Below, piece by piece: positions 16,895-25,613 of a DNA stretch of 34,650 nt. The first letter of the stretch is position 1. Each line of letters starts with the position of its first letter. The notes under the pieces are model-generated. The model made no database searches. It was not told where the DNA came from and was given only the letters and a program-made list of their open reading frames with translations. Source of the DNA: Nevskiales bacterium (GTDB taxonomy: Bacteria; Pseudomonadota; Gammaproteobacteria; Nevskiales; Nevskiaceae). The stretch covers positions 1 to 34,650 of the forward strand of contig JAQVDP010000026.1 of the NCBI GenBank assembly GCA_028698335.1, in the 5' to 3' direction. A program made the translations under genes and the position numbers.

Positions 16895-17420
16895 TCGCGT
16901 GCTGCTGATCGTCGAGGACGACGCCGCCTTCGCGCGCACCCTGAAACGGTCCTTCGAGCGGCGCCAGTACCGCGTGCTGCTCGCCGCCGGGCCCGACGAG
17001 GTCGGCGCCCTGATCGAACAGGAGACGCCGCAGTACGCAGTGGTGGACCTCAAGCTCGGCACCGCGTCCGGGCTGGCCGTGGTCCAGCAGCTCAACGCGC
17101 ACGATCCGGAGATGACGATCGTGGTGCTGACCGGCTTCGCCAGCATCGCCACCGCGGTCGAGGCGATCAAGCTCGGCGCCTGCAACTATCTGGTCAAACC
17201 GTCGAACACCGACGACATCGAGGCCGCCTTCAACAACGAATCCCCCAACCCCGATCTGGCACAGGCCGGCGCACGGCCGACCTCGATCAAGACGCTGGAG
17301 ATGGAGCGGATTCACGCGATGCTGGCCGAGACCGATTTCAACATCTCCGAGGCCGCACGCCGCCTCGGCATGCACCGGCGCACCCTCGCCCGCAAGCTCG
17401 CCAAACGCTGGGTGCCCTGA
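16878..17420 (+). CDS. regA: RegA/PrrA/ActR-type response regulator
   Basis: A 180-residue regulator: receiver domain (residues 6-118) with acidic EDD near residue 13, phospho-acceptor Asp57 in VVDLKLG, VLTG and Lys in YLVKPS. A short linker follows, then a Fis-type HTH at the C-terminus (ISEAARRLGMHRRTLARKLA). The MHRRTLxRKLAKR end is diagnostic of RegA/PrrA/ActR. No AAA domain is present, as expected for this class. The start overlaps regB, so kinase and regulator are made together. Likely targets include cyo itself. Confidence 0.93.
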   Translation: MNPQADRVLLIVEDDAAFARTLKRSFERRQYRVLLAAGPDEVGALIEQETPQYAVVDLKLGTASGLAVVQQLNAHDPEMTIVVLTGFASIATAVEAIKLGACNYLVKPSNTDDIEAAFNNESPNPDLAQAGARPTSIKTLEMERIHAMLAETDFNISEAARRLGMHRRTLARKLAKRWVP

Positions 17421-17583
17421 GCCCCGCCGCCGTCGCACCCGCTGTCGCCCCCACTGTCGCCTGGGGAGCGCGGGCGCCCTGCTATGCTTGCGCCGCATGC
17501 GCCGGCCGCGGCCGGATCCGCGGGCGCACAGGCATCGTCTACCGATGCATCCCCCCCGCCGCCACCCTGACCGGAGCCTCCCC

Positions 17584-18570
17584 ATGAGCACCATGCAGGC
17601 CATCGAAATCTCCAGACCCGGCGCGGCGGATGTCCTGCGCCTGTGCGAACGCAAGCGACCCGTGCCGGGACCGGGCGAGGTGCTGATCAAGGTCGGCGCG
17701 GCCGGGATCAACCGACCCGACGTGCTGCAGCGCATGGGCCTGTACCGCGCGCCGCCGGACGCCTCCGACCTGCCCGGCCTGGAGGTCGCGGGCACGCTCG
17801 TCGAAGGCGATGTCGGCGACAGCGGCCTGAAGATCGGCGATCGCGTCTGCGCGCTGGTCCACGGCGGCGGCTACGCGGAGTACTGCTGCGCGCCGGCGTC
17901 GAACTGCCTGCCGACGCCGCAGGGCTGGACCGACGTCGAGGCGGCGGCGCTGCCGGAGACCTGTTTCACCGTCTGGAGCAATGTGTTCGAGCGTGGCCGC
18001 CTCGGCCCCGGCGAGACCCTGCTGGTCCAGGGCGGCAGCAGCGGCATCGGCGTCACCGCGATCCAGATCGCCCACGCGCTCGGCCACCGCGTGTTCGCCA
18101 CCGCCGGCAGCGCCGAGAAGGTCCAGGCCTGCGAGGCGCTCGGCGCCGAACGCGCGATCAACTACCGCGAGGCGGACTTCGCTGAGGTCGTGCGGACGGC
18201 CACCGACGGACGCGGGGTGGACGTGATCCTGGACATCATCGGCGGCGATTACGTCGCCCGCGAGATCGGATGCCTCGCCGACGACGGCCGCCTCGTCATC
18301 ATCGGCGTGCTCGGCGGCGCCGCGGCGCAGGTGCCGCTGGCGCAGATCCTGATGCGCCGCCTGACCCTCACCGGCTCCACGCTGCGGCCCCGCCCGGTCA
18401 GCTACAAGGCGCAGATCGCCGCCGCGCTGCGCGAACGGGTATGGCCGCTGATCGAGACCGGCCGGATCAAGCCCGTGGTGCACCAGACCTTTCCGCTGAC
18501 CCAGGCGGCCGACGCGCACCGTCTGATGGAGAGCAGCGCCCACATCGGCAAGATCGTGCTGGAGCTGTAA
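17584..18570 (+). CDS. NAD(P)H:quinone oxidoreductase, zinc-independent MDR family
   Basis: A 328-residue medium-chain dehydrogenase/reductase of the quinone oxidoreductase (QOR/PIG3) group. ATG 17584 has GGAG seven bases upstream; in-frame starts further up are out of step with coding quality. The N-terminal GroES-like domain (PGPGEVLIKVGAAGINRPDV) lacks the zinc-ligand cysteines of alcohol dehydrogenases. The Rossmann domain carries LLVQGGSSGIGVTAIQIA, about residue 146, for NADPH binding. It probably reduces quinones or enals in the cytosol. It is separated from regA by 163 bp of GC-rich spacer with no other gene, and is likely its own unit. Confidence 0.9.
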   Translation: MSTMQAIEISRPGAADVLRLCERKRPVPGPGEVLIKVGAAGINRPDVLQRMGLYRAPPDASDLPGLEVAGTLVEGDVGDSGLKIGDRVCALVHGGGYAEYCCAPASNCLPTPQGWTDVEAAALPETCFTVWSNVFERGRLGPGETLLVQGGSSGIGVTAIQIAHALGHRVFATAGSAEKVQACEALGAERAINYREADFAEVVRTATDGRGVDVILDIIGGDYVAREIGCLADDGRLVIIGVLGGAAAQVPLAQILMRRLTLTGSTLRPRPVSYKAQIAAALRERVWPLIETGRIKPVVHQTFPLTQAADAHRLMESSAHIGKIVLEL

Positions 18571-18598
18571 GCCGAACCGCGCGGGGCGGCCGGCACGC

Positions 18599-19066
18599 TC
18601 AGCCGGCGGCCGACTGCTGGTAGTTCTGCAGGCCCATCCGCTGGATCAGGCCAAGCTGCTGCTCCAGCCAGTGGGCGTGATCGGCTTCGGTGTCGTCGAG
18701 CTGGGCCACGAGGATCTCGCGCGTCACGTAGTCCTGCTCGCGCTCGCAGAGTTCGATGCCCGCCTGCAGCCGCGCGCGTACCGCGTATTCAGTCTGCAGG
18801 TCCTTGCGCAGCATGTCCTCGACATCCCGCCCCGGCGTGAACGGCTCGGGGCGCATGTCCGGTTCCCCCTCCAGGAACAGGATGCGCCGCAGCAGCGCGT
18901 CGGCATGCTGGGTCTCCTCCTGCATCTCGTGATCCAGACGCGCATACAAGGCCTTGAGCCCGACGTCGTCGTAGCGGCGCGAATGCACGAAGTACTGGTC
19001 GCGCGCACTGAGTTCGCCACGCAGCAGTTCGTTGAGGTAATCGATGACGGCCTTCTTGCCCTGCAT
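18599..19066 (-). CDS. bfr: bacterioferritin subunit lacking the heme-ligand Met
   Basis: Bacterioferritin stores iron as a 24-subunit cage. ATG 19066 gives 155 residues, the family norm, starting [20 protein letters not shown]. The di-iron ferroxidase ligands are present: Glu18, Glu51, His54, Glu94 region (DLQTEY), and the Glu and His of TEADHAHW. Position 52, the methionine that ligates heme in E. coli Bfr, is threonine here (EETQHAD instead of DEMKHAD). This resembles heme-free BfrA/FtnA-type subunits found in pseudomonads and Neisseria. It may co-assemble with a heme-binding partner encoded elsewhere. It converges on the quinone oxidoreductase gene and is divergent from dadA. Confidence 0.93.
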   Translation of the reverse strand: MQGKKAVIDYLNELLRGELSARDQYFVHSRRYDDVGLKALYARLDHEMQEETQHADALLRRILFLEGEPDMRPEPFTPGRDVEDMLRKDLQTEYAVRARLQAGIELCEREQDYVTREILVAQLDDTEADHAHWLEQQLGLIQRMGLQNYQQSAAG

Positions 19067-19146
19067 GGTCGGACTCCACGACTCCGTGGCGCCAGTATGC
19101 CGCCCGCGACGCCACCGCGACACCGCCCGGTGCATGCGCCCGGCAC

Positions 19147-19168
19147 GATGGCGAGCATTATCGCCATC
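19147..19168. promoter_or_regulatory. palindrome between bfr and dadA
   Basis: GATGGCGA-N6-TCGCCATC is a perfect inverted repeat with 8-base arms. It lies 80 bp upstream of bfr and 45 bp before the riboswitch. It may be an operator for one of the divergent units. It does not look like a Fur box. The regulator is unknown. Confidence 0.45.
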
Positions 19169-19212
19169 CGACCTTGTTCCGGAACGCGCGCATTGACTAC
19201 CATCGACACGAC

Positions 19213-19390
19213 CGCAGGAGAGCGGCGACGCGGACGCGTCGCCCACCGAAGGCGCAATCTCCCATGAACGCTCAGGTTCCAGTACTGCGGTCGGACATCG
19301 CCGTCTGGAGAGAGGTCCGCTTACGGCGCGGGCCCACCGAAGAAGCAAGGCCGGCGGTTGCCGGCCGAAACTCTCAGGTACCCGGGACAG
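19213..19390 (+). promoter_or_regulatory. tandem glycine riboswitch upstream of dadA
   Basis: Two consecutive glycine aptamers are visible. The first has GGAGAGCGGC, then GCCCACCGAAGGCGCAA and an ACGCTCAGG closing segment (about 19217-19285). The second has GGAGAGAGG, then GCCCACCGAAGAAGCAAGG and AAACTCTCAGGTA (about 19310-19380). These are the conserved core blocks of the class. The arrangement, with a short linker between aptamers, is standard. Downstream, GCGGCC (19396-19401) can pair with GGCCGC (19425-19430) around an inner hairpin. This sits just before the ribosome site of dadA and has no U-tract, so control may be at translation initiation. Confidence 0.93.
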
Positions 19391-19457
19391 TGGGAGCGGC
19401 CGCAGGCATCCGCACGGGGTGCGAGGCCGCCTCGACGCCGTATACGGGAATACACGC

Positions 19458-20720
19458 ATGAGAGTCATCGTTCTGGGCGCGGGAATCGTCGGTACCACCA
19501 GCGCCTACTATCTCCACCGCCTCGGCTGCGAGGTCACGGTGGTCGACCGCCAGCCCTTCGCCGGCGCCGAAACCAGCTTCGCCAACGGCGGACAGATTTC
19601 GGTCAGCCACGCCGAACCCTGGGCCAACCCGTCCGCACCGTGGAAGGCGCTGAAGTGGATGCTGCGCGAGGACGCGCCGCTGCTGTTCCGGCTGCGGGCC
19701 GACCGGCTGCAGTGGCTGTGGAGCCTGCGCTTCCTGCGCGAATGCCTGCCCGCACGCACGCGCCACAACATCCGCCAGATCGTCCGCCTGGGCACCTACA
19801 GCCGCGACGCCCTGCAGGCGCTGCGCCGCGAGACGGGCATCGAGTACGACCAGCGGACGCAGGGCATCCTGCACTTCTACACCTCGCAACGGGAATTCGA
19901 CGCCGCGCAGGGCGCGATCCGCCTGATGCAGGAACTCGGATGCGAGCGTCGGCTGCTGACGCCGGACGAGGCGGTTGCGGTCGAACCCGCCCTGCGCCAC
20001 GCGCATCCGCGGCTCGTCGGCGCGACCTACACCGCGGCGGACGAATCCGGCGACGCCCACCGCTTCACCCGCGAGCTTGCAGCGCTCTGCGCACAGGGCG
20101 GCGTGCGCTTCCTGATGAACCACCAGATCACCGCCCTGCGGGCGGACGGCAACGGCATCGACCACGTCGAGACCATCGACGCCGACGGGCGCTTCGCGGC
20201 GCTGCGCGCCGACGCCTACGTGCTGGCGCTGGGCAGTTTCAGTCCGATGCTGGTCCGCCCGCTCGGCGTGCGCCTGCTCGTCTATCCGGCCAAGGGCTAC
20301 TCGGTGACGATGCCGGTGCGGGACGCGGCCATGGCGCATCAGGTGTCGCTGACCGACGACGAGTACAAGCTGGTGTTCTCGCGTCTCGGCGACCGCCTGC
20401 GCATCGCCGGCACCGCCGAACTGGGCGGCTACGACCGCGCGCTCAATCCGGTACGCTGCAACGCCATCCTGCAGCGCGTCGAAGCGCTGTTCCCCGGCGC
20501 GGGCGATGCCAGCCAGGCGCAATTCTGGAGCGGCCTGCGGCCGGCGACGCCGTCGAACGTGCCGTACATCGGCCGCAGCAGCGTCCCCAACCTGTATCTG
20601 AACACCGGCCACGGCACGCTCGGCTGGACCCACGGCTGCGGCTCCGGCAAGGCGATTGCGGACATCGTCTGCGGCCGGCGCCCCGAGCTGGCGTTCAGCT
20701 ACACCGGCCCGCGCGACTGA
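19458..20720 (+). CDS. dadA: DadA-type FAD-dependent D-amino acid dehydrogenase (possibly glycine-oxidising)
   Basis: A 420-residue flavoprotein of the DAO/DadA family. It opens with the dinucleotide fold [20 protein letters not shown], and [20 protein letters not shown] near residue 38 is the DadA signature. The C-terminal [20 protein letters not shown] closes the FAD site. DadA oxidatively deaminates D-amino acids, passing electrons to the respiratory chain. No alanine racemase (dadX) follows; the next gene converges 15 bp away. The tandem glycine riboswitch in its leader implies that the enzyme is induced by glycine. Glycine or a glycine-derived compound is therefore a likely substrate, or the enzyme balances glycine and D-alanine pools. 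That inference rests on the riboswitch alone. Confidence 0.92.
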   Translation: MRVIVLGAGIVGTTSAYYLHRLGCEVTVVDRQPFAGAETSFANGGQISVSHAEPWANPSAPWKALKWMLREDAPLLFRLRADRLQWLWSLRFLRECLPARTRHNIRQIVRLGTYSRDALQALRRETGIEYDQRTQGILHFYTSQREFDAAQGAIRLMQELGCERRLLTPDEAVAVEPALRHAHPRLVGATYTAADESGDAHRFTRELAALCAQGGVRFLMNHQITALRADGNGIDHVETIDADGRFAALRADAYVLALGSFSPMLVRPLGVRLLVYPAKGYSVTMPVRDAAMAHQVSLTDDEYKLVFSRLGDRLRIAGTAELGGYDRALNPVRCNAILQRVEALFPGAGDASQAQFWSGLRPATPSNVPYIGRSSVPNLYLNTGHGTLGWTHGCGSGKAIADIVCGRRPELAFSYTGPRD

Positions 20721-20735
20721 AGCCCGACAGCCGCC

Positions 20736-22178
20736 TCAGCGACGCAGCAGCGCGAAGTCGAGGCGGCCGAGGCTCGCGGCCAGTTGCAGCCGGGCCAGCC
20801 GCGAGCGCGCCCGCACCACCACGTCCTGTTCACGTGCGCCGGCCAGCGCCGACTGCGCGTTGAGCAGCTCGATGATGTTGCCGACGCCGGACTCGTAGCG
20901 TCCCAGCGCCAGCTCGAAGGAGCGGTTCGCGGTATCGAGCACCGCCGCCACCGCCTCGCGCTCTCGGGCGCTGCCGCGCACGGTCACGTAGCTGTCCCAG
21001 ACCGTCTGCGCGACGTCCTGCTGGGCGGCGAACAGATCGGCCTTGCGCCCCTCGACCTCGGCCTCGGCCTGACGGATGCGGTAGTGCCGCCCGAAGCCCT
21101 CGAACAGCGGGATCGTCAGGTTCAGACCGATGCTGGAGGTCTCGATGGTCTGCTCCGTCGCCACCCGGTCGAGCGGCGTGTTGCTGCGGTCACCGACCGC
21201 GGCCACCGAGACCGTCGGCCGTCCGGCGGCCCGCGTCGCGGCGACGGTCTCGCGCGCGGCGTCGAGTTGCGACTGCGCGGCCGCGATCCTGGGATGCGCG
21301 TGCACGGCCTGCTGGATCAGGCGGTCGACCTTGTCATCGAAGCCGTCGTCCGGCGGCGGTGCGTCGACGAGACCGGCAAGCACGATCGGCGTACCGGGAC
21401 GGATGCCGCTGGCGACCGCGACGGCGGCCAGCGCGGCATCGACCCGCTGCGCGGCACGGATGCGGTCCAGACTGGCGTTGGCCAGCGCGGTCCGCGCCTG
21501 CAGGCGGTCGACCTCCTGCCCGACGCCGGCTTCGAGCTTGGCCTCGACGACGTCGACGACCCTGGCGGCGATACGTTCGGCCTCGGCCTTCGTCGCCAGC
21601 GTCGCCTCCGCCTCGGCCGCCGCGTAGTACGCCCGCGCCGCCTCTAGGAATACCGCCTGGACGGTGTCGTCCAGGGACGCGCCGGCGGCATCGAGCAGGG
21701 CGCGCTCGTGGCGCAGGTTGGCCGCGCGCAGCCCGAAGTCGAACAGCACCCAGTCCAGACTCAGGCGTTCCTGGTCGCTCCTGCCGTCGTAGGTCGAGTT
21801 CAGGACCGCCGCGTCCGGATAGGTGACCTTGGCGTGCGCCTGGCTGATCGAGGCGCTGGCTCCCAGGGTCGGCAGGTAGGCCGCCTTGCCGACACCGACC
21901 GCGGCGCTGCGGGCTTCGACGGCGGCCCAGGCCTGGCGCGTCTGCGGGTGATGACACAGCGCCCGCCGCACCGCGTCGAGCACGGTCAGCGGCCCGTCGA
22001 CCGCGCCGACGACGCAGGGCATCAGACCGGAGGCGACGACGCGCTTGGCCGGCGTGTCCGGCAGCGCGGCCTGCGTCGCCAGCGGATCGTCGAAGCTGGC
22101 CGCGCGCAATCCGAGCGGAGCCAACGCCAGGACCAGCGCGACGACGAGCCCGGCTCGCGCCCGAGCGGCGACGCTCAC
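20736..22178 (-). CDS. TolC-family outer-membrane channel of a type I secretion system
   Basis: A 480-residue protein starting at GTG 22178, whose first bases overlap the stop of the ABC exporter gene (GTGA). A signal peptide (AGLVVALVLALAPLGLRA) precedes a mature part near residue 26. Two OEP repeats follow with TolC hallmarks: LTVLDAVRRALCHHPQTRQA, YLPTLGASASISQ, TIPLFEGFGRHYRIRQAEAE, then LALGRYESGVGNIIELLNAQ. It would form the outer-membrane tunnel completing the exporter for the double-glycine peptides. It is the last gene of the operon and converges on dadA. The same frame stays open far upstream inside the ABC gene, but only the GTG start makes biological sense. Confidence 0.9.
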   Translation of the reverse strand: MSVAARARAGLVVALVLALAPLGLRAASFDDPLATQAALPDTPAKRVVASGLMPCVVGAVDGPLTVLDAVRRALCHHPQTRQAWAAVEARSAAVGVGKAAYLPTLGASASISQAHAKVTYPDAAVLNSTYDGRSDQERLSLDWVLFDFGLRAANLRHERALLDAAGASLDDTVQAVFLEAARAYYAAAEAEATLATKAEAERIAARVVDVVEAKLEAGVGQEVDRLQARTALANASLDRIRAAQRVDAALAAVAVASGIRPGTPIVLAGLVDAPPPDDGFDDKVDRLIQQAVHAHPRIAAAQSQLDAARETVAATRAAGRPTVSVAAVGDRSNTPLDRVATEQTIETSSIGLNLTIPLFEGFGRHYRIRQAEAEVEGRKADLFAAQQDVAQTVWDSYVTVRGSAREREAVAAVLDTANRSFELALGRYESGVGNIIELLNAQSALAGAREQDVVVRARSRLARLQLAASLGRLDFALLRR

Positions 22179-24367
22179 GGCGTCACCGCGCCACTCAGCG
22201 GCGGCGGCTTGTCCAGTGCGTCCGGATCGTGGCCGATCGCCGCCGCCGGCGTTGCCGGAGACGCGATCCGCCCGTTGACCAGCGCGATCACGCGGTCGGC
22301 CGAGGCGATGGTTTCCGGGCGGTGCGCGACGATGATCCGGGTCACCTGCAGGGCGCGGATCGCGTCGTTGACCTGGCGTTCGCGCTCGACATCGAGATGG
22401 CTGGTCGCCTCGTCCAGCATCAGGATCCGCGGCCGCTTGTACAGCGCGCGCGCCAGCAGCACGCGCTGCTTCTGCCCGCCCGACAGCGCCGCGCCCATGT
22501 CGCCGATCATCGTGTTGTAACCCATCGGCATCGCCTCGATGTCGTCGGCGATCGCCGCGATCCGCGCGCACTGTTCGATCCACGCATGATCCGGCGTGTG
22601 GTCGAAGAAACAGATGTTCTCGGCGATCGAGCCGGCGAACAGCGCGTCGTCCTGCAGCACCGATCCGGTGATCCGGCGCAGCGCGCCCGCGCCGACCTGC
22701 TGCAGCCGCCGGCCGCCGACCCACACCTCGCCTTCGGTCGGCGGCAGCAGCCCCAGCAGGATGTTCAGCAACGAGGTCTTGCCGCTGCCGGACGGCCCGA
22801 CGATGGCGACGCATTCGCCCGGCACGATCTTCAGCGACACGCCGTCGAGCACCCAGGGTTCCTGATCCGCGTAGCGCAGGCGCAGGTCGCGCACCTCGAT
22901 CGACGGTTCCAGCGCCTGCTCGCCGCCGAATTCGCGCCCCGCGTCCTCGATCACGCCGCCGGTCGACTCGGTCGGGCTGAGCAGGATGTCGGCCAGGCGC
23001 TCGCCCTGCAGGCGCAGCATGCCGATCTCGATCAGCTTGTCGATCAGCGCGCTGACCCGCGTGTCGAACTGGGTCTTGTAGGCCAGAAACGCGAGCAGCA
23101 TGCCGATCGTCAGTCCCTGATCCATGACCAGCTGCGCGCCCAGCCAGATGACCAGAATGTGTTCGATGCCGAACAGCAGGCCGTTGAGCGCCTGATACAT
23201 CAGGGTGATGCGACTGGTGCGCAGCTCGGCGTTGATCTGCTCCACCAGACGGCCCAGCCAGCCGGCACGGCGCTCCTCGTGGCGCTGGAACAGTTTGATC
23301 GTCTTGATGCCCCGCATCGTCTCGAGGAAATGGCTCTGCTGCTTGGCCGCGTGGACGATCTGCTCCTCGGTGGCGGTCCGCAGCGGGCGGTACCAGAGCC
23401 AGCGGCCGAGGGCGTAGAGCAGCATCGCCGCCACCGCGATCATGCACAGGGCCGGGCTGTAGATCGCCATCAGCACCAGGGTGGCGATCGACATCACGCC
23501 GTCGAGCAGCGCCTCCAGAAACGAGGACGTCAGCGTTTTCTGGATCGCCTCGATCGAGCCGAAGCGCGACACCACGTCACCCAGATGCCGCTTCTCGAAA
23601 TACTGCGCCGGCAGGTGCAGCAGATGCGTGAAGGCATTGGCATGCCACTGCATCTTCCAGGTCGTCCGCAGGTACATCAGCACCCAGCCGCGCACCAGCG
23701 TCACGAACTGCTGCATCAGCAGCATCAGGCCGAAACCGATCGCGAGCAGATCCAGCAGACTGCGGTTGGCCGACACCAGCACCTCGTCGACCACCCACTG
23801 CAGGAAGAACGGCGTGGCGATCATGAAGACTTCGAGCACCAGCGCCAGCAGCAACGCCTGGCCGAAGCTGCGGTACAGGCCGGAGACGTCGCCCATCAGC
23901 TCGCGCAGGCGCACTTTCTGCTTGATCGTGGCGCGCTTGAAGTCGGCGCCCGGCCACAGCTCCAGGGCGACGCCCGTGAACGAAGACGACAGCTCGTCCA
24001 GCGACAGCCGGCGGATACCGACGGCGGGGTCATGGACGGTGACGCCGCGCAGCCCGACCTTCTGCAGCACGACGAAATGATTGAAGTCCCAGTGCAGGAT
24101 GCAGGGCAGGCGCAGTTCTGCGAGATCTTCCAGCTCCAGCTTCACCGCGCGCGTCGACAGGCCGAGGCTGGACGCGACCTGCATCATCGTCGCCAGGGTC
24201 GTGCCCTTCAGCGACACGGGAAAATGCCGCCGCAGCGTCGCCAGATCGGTGCGGAATCCGTGATAGCCGGCGACCATGCCGATGCAGGCCAGCCCGCATT
24301 CGGTGGCTTCGGTCTGCAGGATCAGCGGCAGCTTGCGGCCGAATCCAAAGGAGAGTCCGTCGAGCAT
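22175..24367 (-). CDS. C39 peptidase-containing ABC exporter for double-glycine peptides
   Basis: A 730-residue three-domain exporter. Residues 12-140 form a C39 cysteine protease with all catalytic residues: Gln18 (oxyanion), Cys24 in QTEATECGLAC, His97 in DFNHFVVLQ and Asp113 in VHDPAVG. Six membrane helices occupy about residues 160-440. The ATPase has Walker A GPSGSGKTS (Lys530), signature LSGGQKQR near 627, Walker B ILMLDEATSHLD near 647 and a following IVAHRPE switch. Such exporters cut leaders after Gly-Gly while pumping the peptide. ATG 24367 is one base after the HlyD stop. Four Gly-Gly precursors lie upstream in the same orientation, so the substrate assignment is strong. Confidence 0.96.
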   Translation of the reverse strand: MLDGLSFGFGRKLPLILQTEATECGLACIGMVAGYHGFRTDLATLRRHFPVSLKGTTLATMMQVASSLGLSTRAVKLELEDLAELRLPCILHWDFNHFVVLQKVGLRGVTVHDPAVGIRRLSLDELSSSFTGVALELWPGADFKRATIKQKVRLRELMGDVSGLYRSFGQALLLALVLEVFMIATPFFLQWVVDEVLVSANRSLLDLLAIGFGLMLLMQQFVTLVRGWVLMYLRTTWKMQWHANAFTHLLHLPAQYFEKRHLGDVVSRFGSIEAIQKTLTSSFLEALLDGVMSIATLVLMAIYSPALCMIAVAAMLLYALGRWLWYRPLRTATEEQIVHAAKQQSHFLETMRGIKTIKLFQRHEERRAGWLGRLVEQINAELRTSRITLMYQALNGLLFGIEHILVIWLGAQLVMDQGLTIGMLLAFLAYKTQFDTRVSALIDKLIEIGMLRLQGERLADILLSPTESTGGVIEDAGREFGGEQALEPSIEVRDLRLRYADQEPWVLDGVSLKIVPGECVAIVGPSGSGKTSLLNILLGLLPPTEGEVWVGGRRLQQVGAGALRRITGSVLQDDALFAGSIAENICFFDHTPDHAWIEQCARIAAIADDIEAMPMGYNTMIGDMGAALSGGQKQRVLLARALYKRPRILMLDEATSHLDVERERQVNDAIRALQVTRIIVAHRPETIASADRVIALVNGRIASPATPAAAIGHDPDALDKPPPLSGAVTP

Positions 24368-24368
24368 G

Positions 24369-25475
24369 TCAGACCCGCCCCGCAAGGCTGTACAGCGGGT
24401 CGAGCACCCACTCGTAGAGGCGCCGGCGCTCTTGCAGCACGTCGGCCTGCACGGCCATGCCCGCCTGCAGCGGCTGCGACGTACCATAGGCCCTGACCGA
24501 CTGCTGCCCGAGCTTGACGCGGATCAGGTACATCGGCTCCGCGGAGCGGTTCGCGCCGGTCGCGTCCGGTATCTCCACCGCGGTCTTCGAGACCCAGGAC
24601 ACGGTGCCCGGGTAGTGTCCGAACTTCTGGTACGGGTAGGCCTCGTACCGCAGCAGCACCCGGTCGCCGGCCCGCACGAAGCCGACCGAGCGGCTGGGCG
24701 CGTACAGTTCGGCATGCAGATCGGAGCCTTCCGGAACGATGCTCAGCAACGGATTCTGGCCGCCGACCGCCTGCCCGACCGCGGCGGTGATCGCGGTCAC
24801 GGTGCCGGCCTCGGTCGCGGTGACCACCATGTACTGCGTGCCCAATTCGTGGGTCAGGGCGATGCGCTCGCGCTCCAGGGTCTGCAGCCGCGCGCTCTGG
24901 TCGAGCAGTTCCTCCCGCTTCTGGCGCAACTGCTCGGCCGAGATGTATTTCTTCGCCAATAGCCCGCGATACGAATCGACCGCTTCCTGACTCAGGGCGA
25001 CACGGCGCTTCTGGGTATCGATCTGCCGGTCGAGCACGTCGAGCTGGCCGCGCAGTTCGGCCGCCTTCGAAACCAGCAGATCGGACGGCGCCTGCGGCGA
25101 GACCCCGACGACCCCCGACGCGCTGCGCGCCGCCTCGCCGCCGAGGCTCGCGGGGCGTTCCCCCGAAACAACGAAGAGCACGTCACCGGCCTCGACGTGC
25201 TGGTTTTCCTCGACATGCCGTTCGAGGACGATGCCCGAACGCGGCGCATAGACATTGATCAGTCCGCGGTCCGGCAACAGGCGGCCGCTGACCGTACTGT
25301 GGCGCGTATAGCTGCCGAACATGAACAGCAGCACGACGGCCGCTCCGAACACGAGCGACACGGCGGTGAGCAACCGGAAAGACGGCGGTTGCACCAGAAT
25401 GATCTTGCTATAGAGGGAGGTGGCCTGCCCTTCTACCGCTTCCTTGCGATATAGCGTCGCCCGCGGCTCATCCAT
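24369..25475 (-). CDS. HlyD-family periplasmic adaptor of the peptide exporter
   Basis: A 368-residue membrane-fusion protein. A short cytoplasmic tail is followed by one transmembrane helix (about residues 35-54). A biotinyl-lipoyl half motif (INVYAPRSGIVLERHVEENQ) comes next, then a long helical hairpin (about 120-205, with LRGQLDVLDRQIDTQKRRVA and EQLRQKREELLDQSARL). The second half motif (VTATEAGTVTAITAAVGQAV) and a beta-barrel complete it. It links the C39 ABC exporter to the TolC-type channel. A probable terminator lies between this gene and the last precursor gene, so it may be expressed by read-through or from its own promoter in the 138-bp spacer. Confidence 0.93.
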   Translation of the reverse strand: MDEPRATLYRKEAVEGQATSLYSKIILVQPPSFRLLTAVSLVFGAAVVLLFMFGSYTRHSTVSGRLLPDRGLINVYAPRSGIVLERHVEENQHVEAGDVLFVVSGERPASLGGEAARSASGVVGVSPQAPSDLLVSKAAELRGQLDVLDRQIDTQKRRVALSQEAVDSYRGLLAKKYISAEQLRQKREELLDQSARLQTLERERIALTHELGTQYMVVTATEAGTVTAITAAVGQAVGGQNPLLSIVPEGSDLHAELYAPSRSVGFVRAGDRVLLRYEAYPYQKFGHYPGTVSWVSKTAVEIPDATGANRSAEPMYLIRVKLGQQSVRAYGTSQPLQAGMAVQADVLQERRRLYEWVLDPLYSLAGRV

Positions 25476-25557
25476 CCAGCCGCCCTTGGCACGGTTCCTC
25501 GATCAAACGCTCCATATACCCGACTCTGTGCCACTTGCGCAGCGTCTGTCTCCAATC

Positions 25558-25590
25558 AAAAGGAGGGGAACGCCATATGCGCTCCCCTCC
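25558..25590 (-). terminator. Rho-independent terminator after the last precursor gene
   Basis: On the minus strand GGAGGGGA (from 25590) pairs with TCCCCTCC (to 25562) around 13 bases that can pair further, followed by TTTT. It lies 24 bp after the stop of the precursor at 25614-25799 and 83 bp before hlyD. A partial terminator here would give much peptide and less exporter. Confidence 0.7.
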
Positions 25591-25613
25591 CGGGTCCTGC
25601 ATGTGTCGAATCG

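Noticed and set aside
14333-17185. A 950-codon minus-strand open frame opposite cyoD-SURF1-regB
   Set aside because: It is antisense to well-recognised genes, low in complexity (His/Arg/Ala/Gln-rich) and arises from high GC in third positions.
20736-23447. A single 903-codon frame that would fuse part of the ABC exporter region to the TolC-type protein
   Set aside because: Upstream of GTG 22178 it is the wrong frame of the exporter gene. The GTGA overlap and the signal peptide place the real start at 22178.
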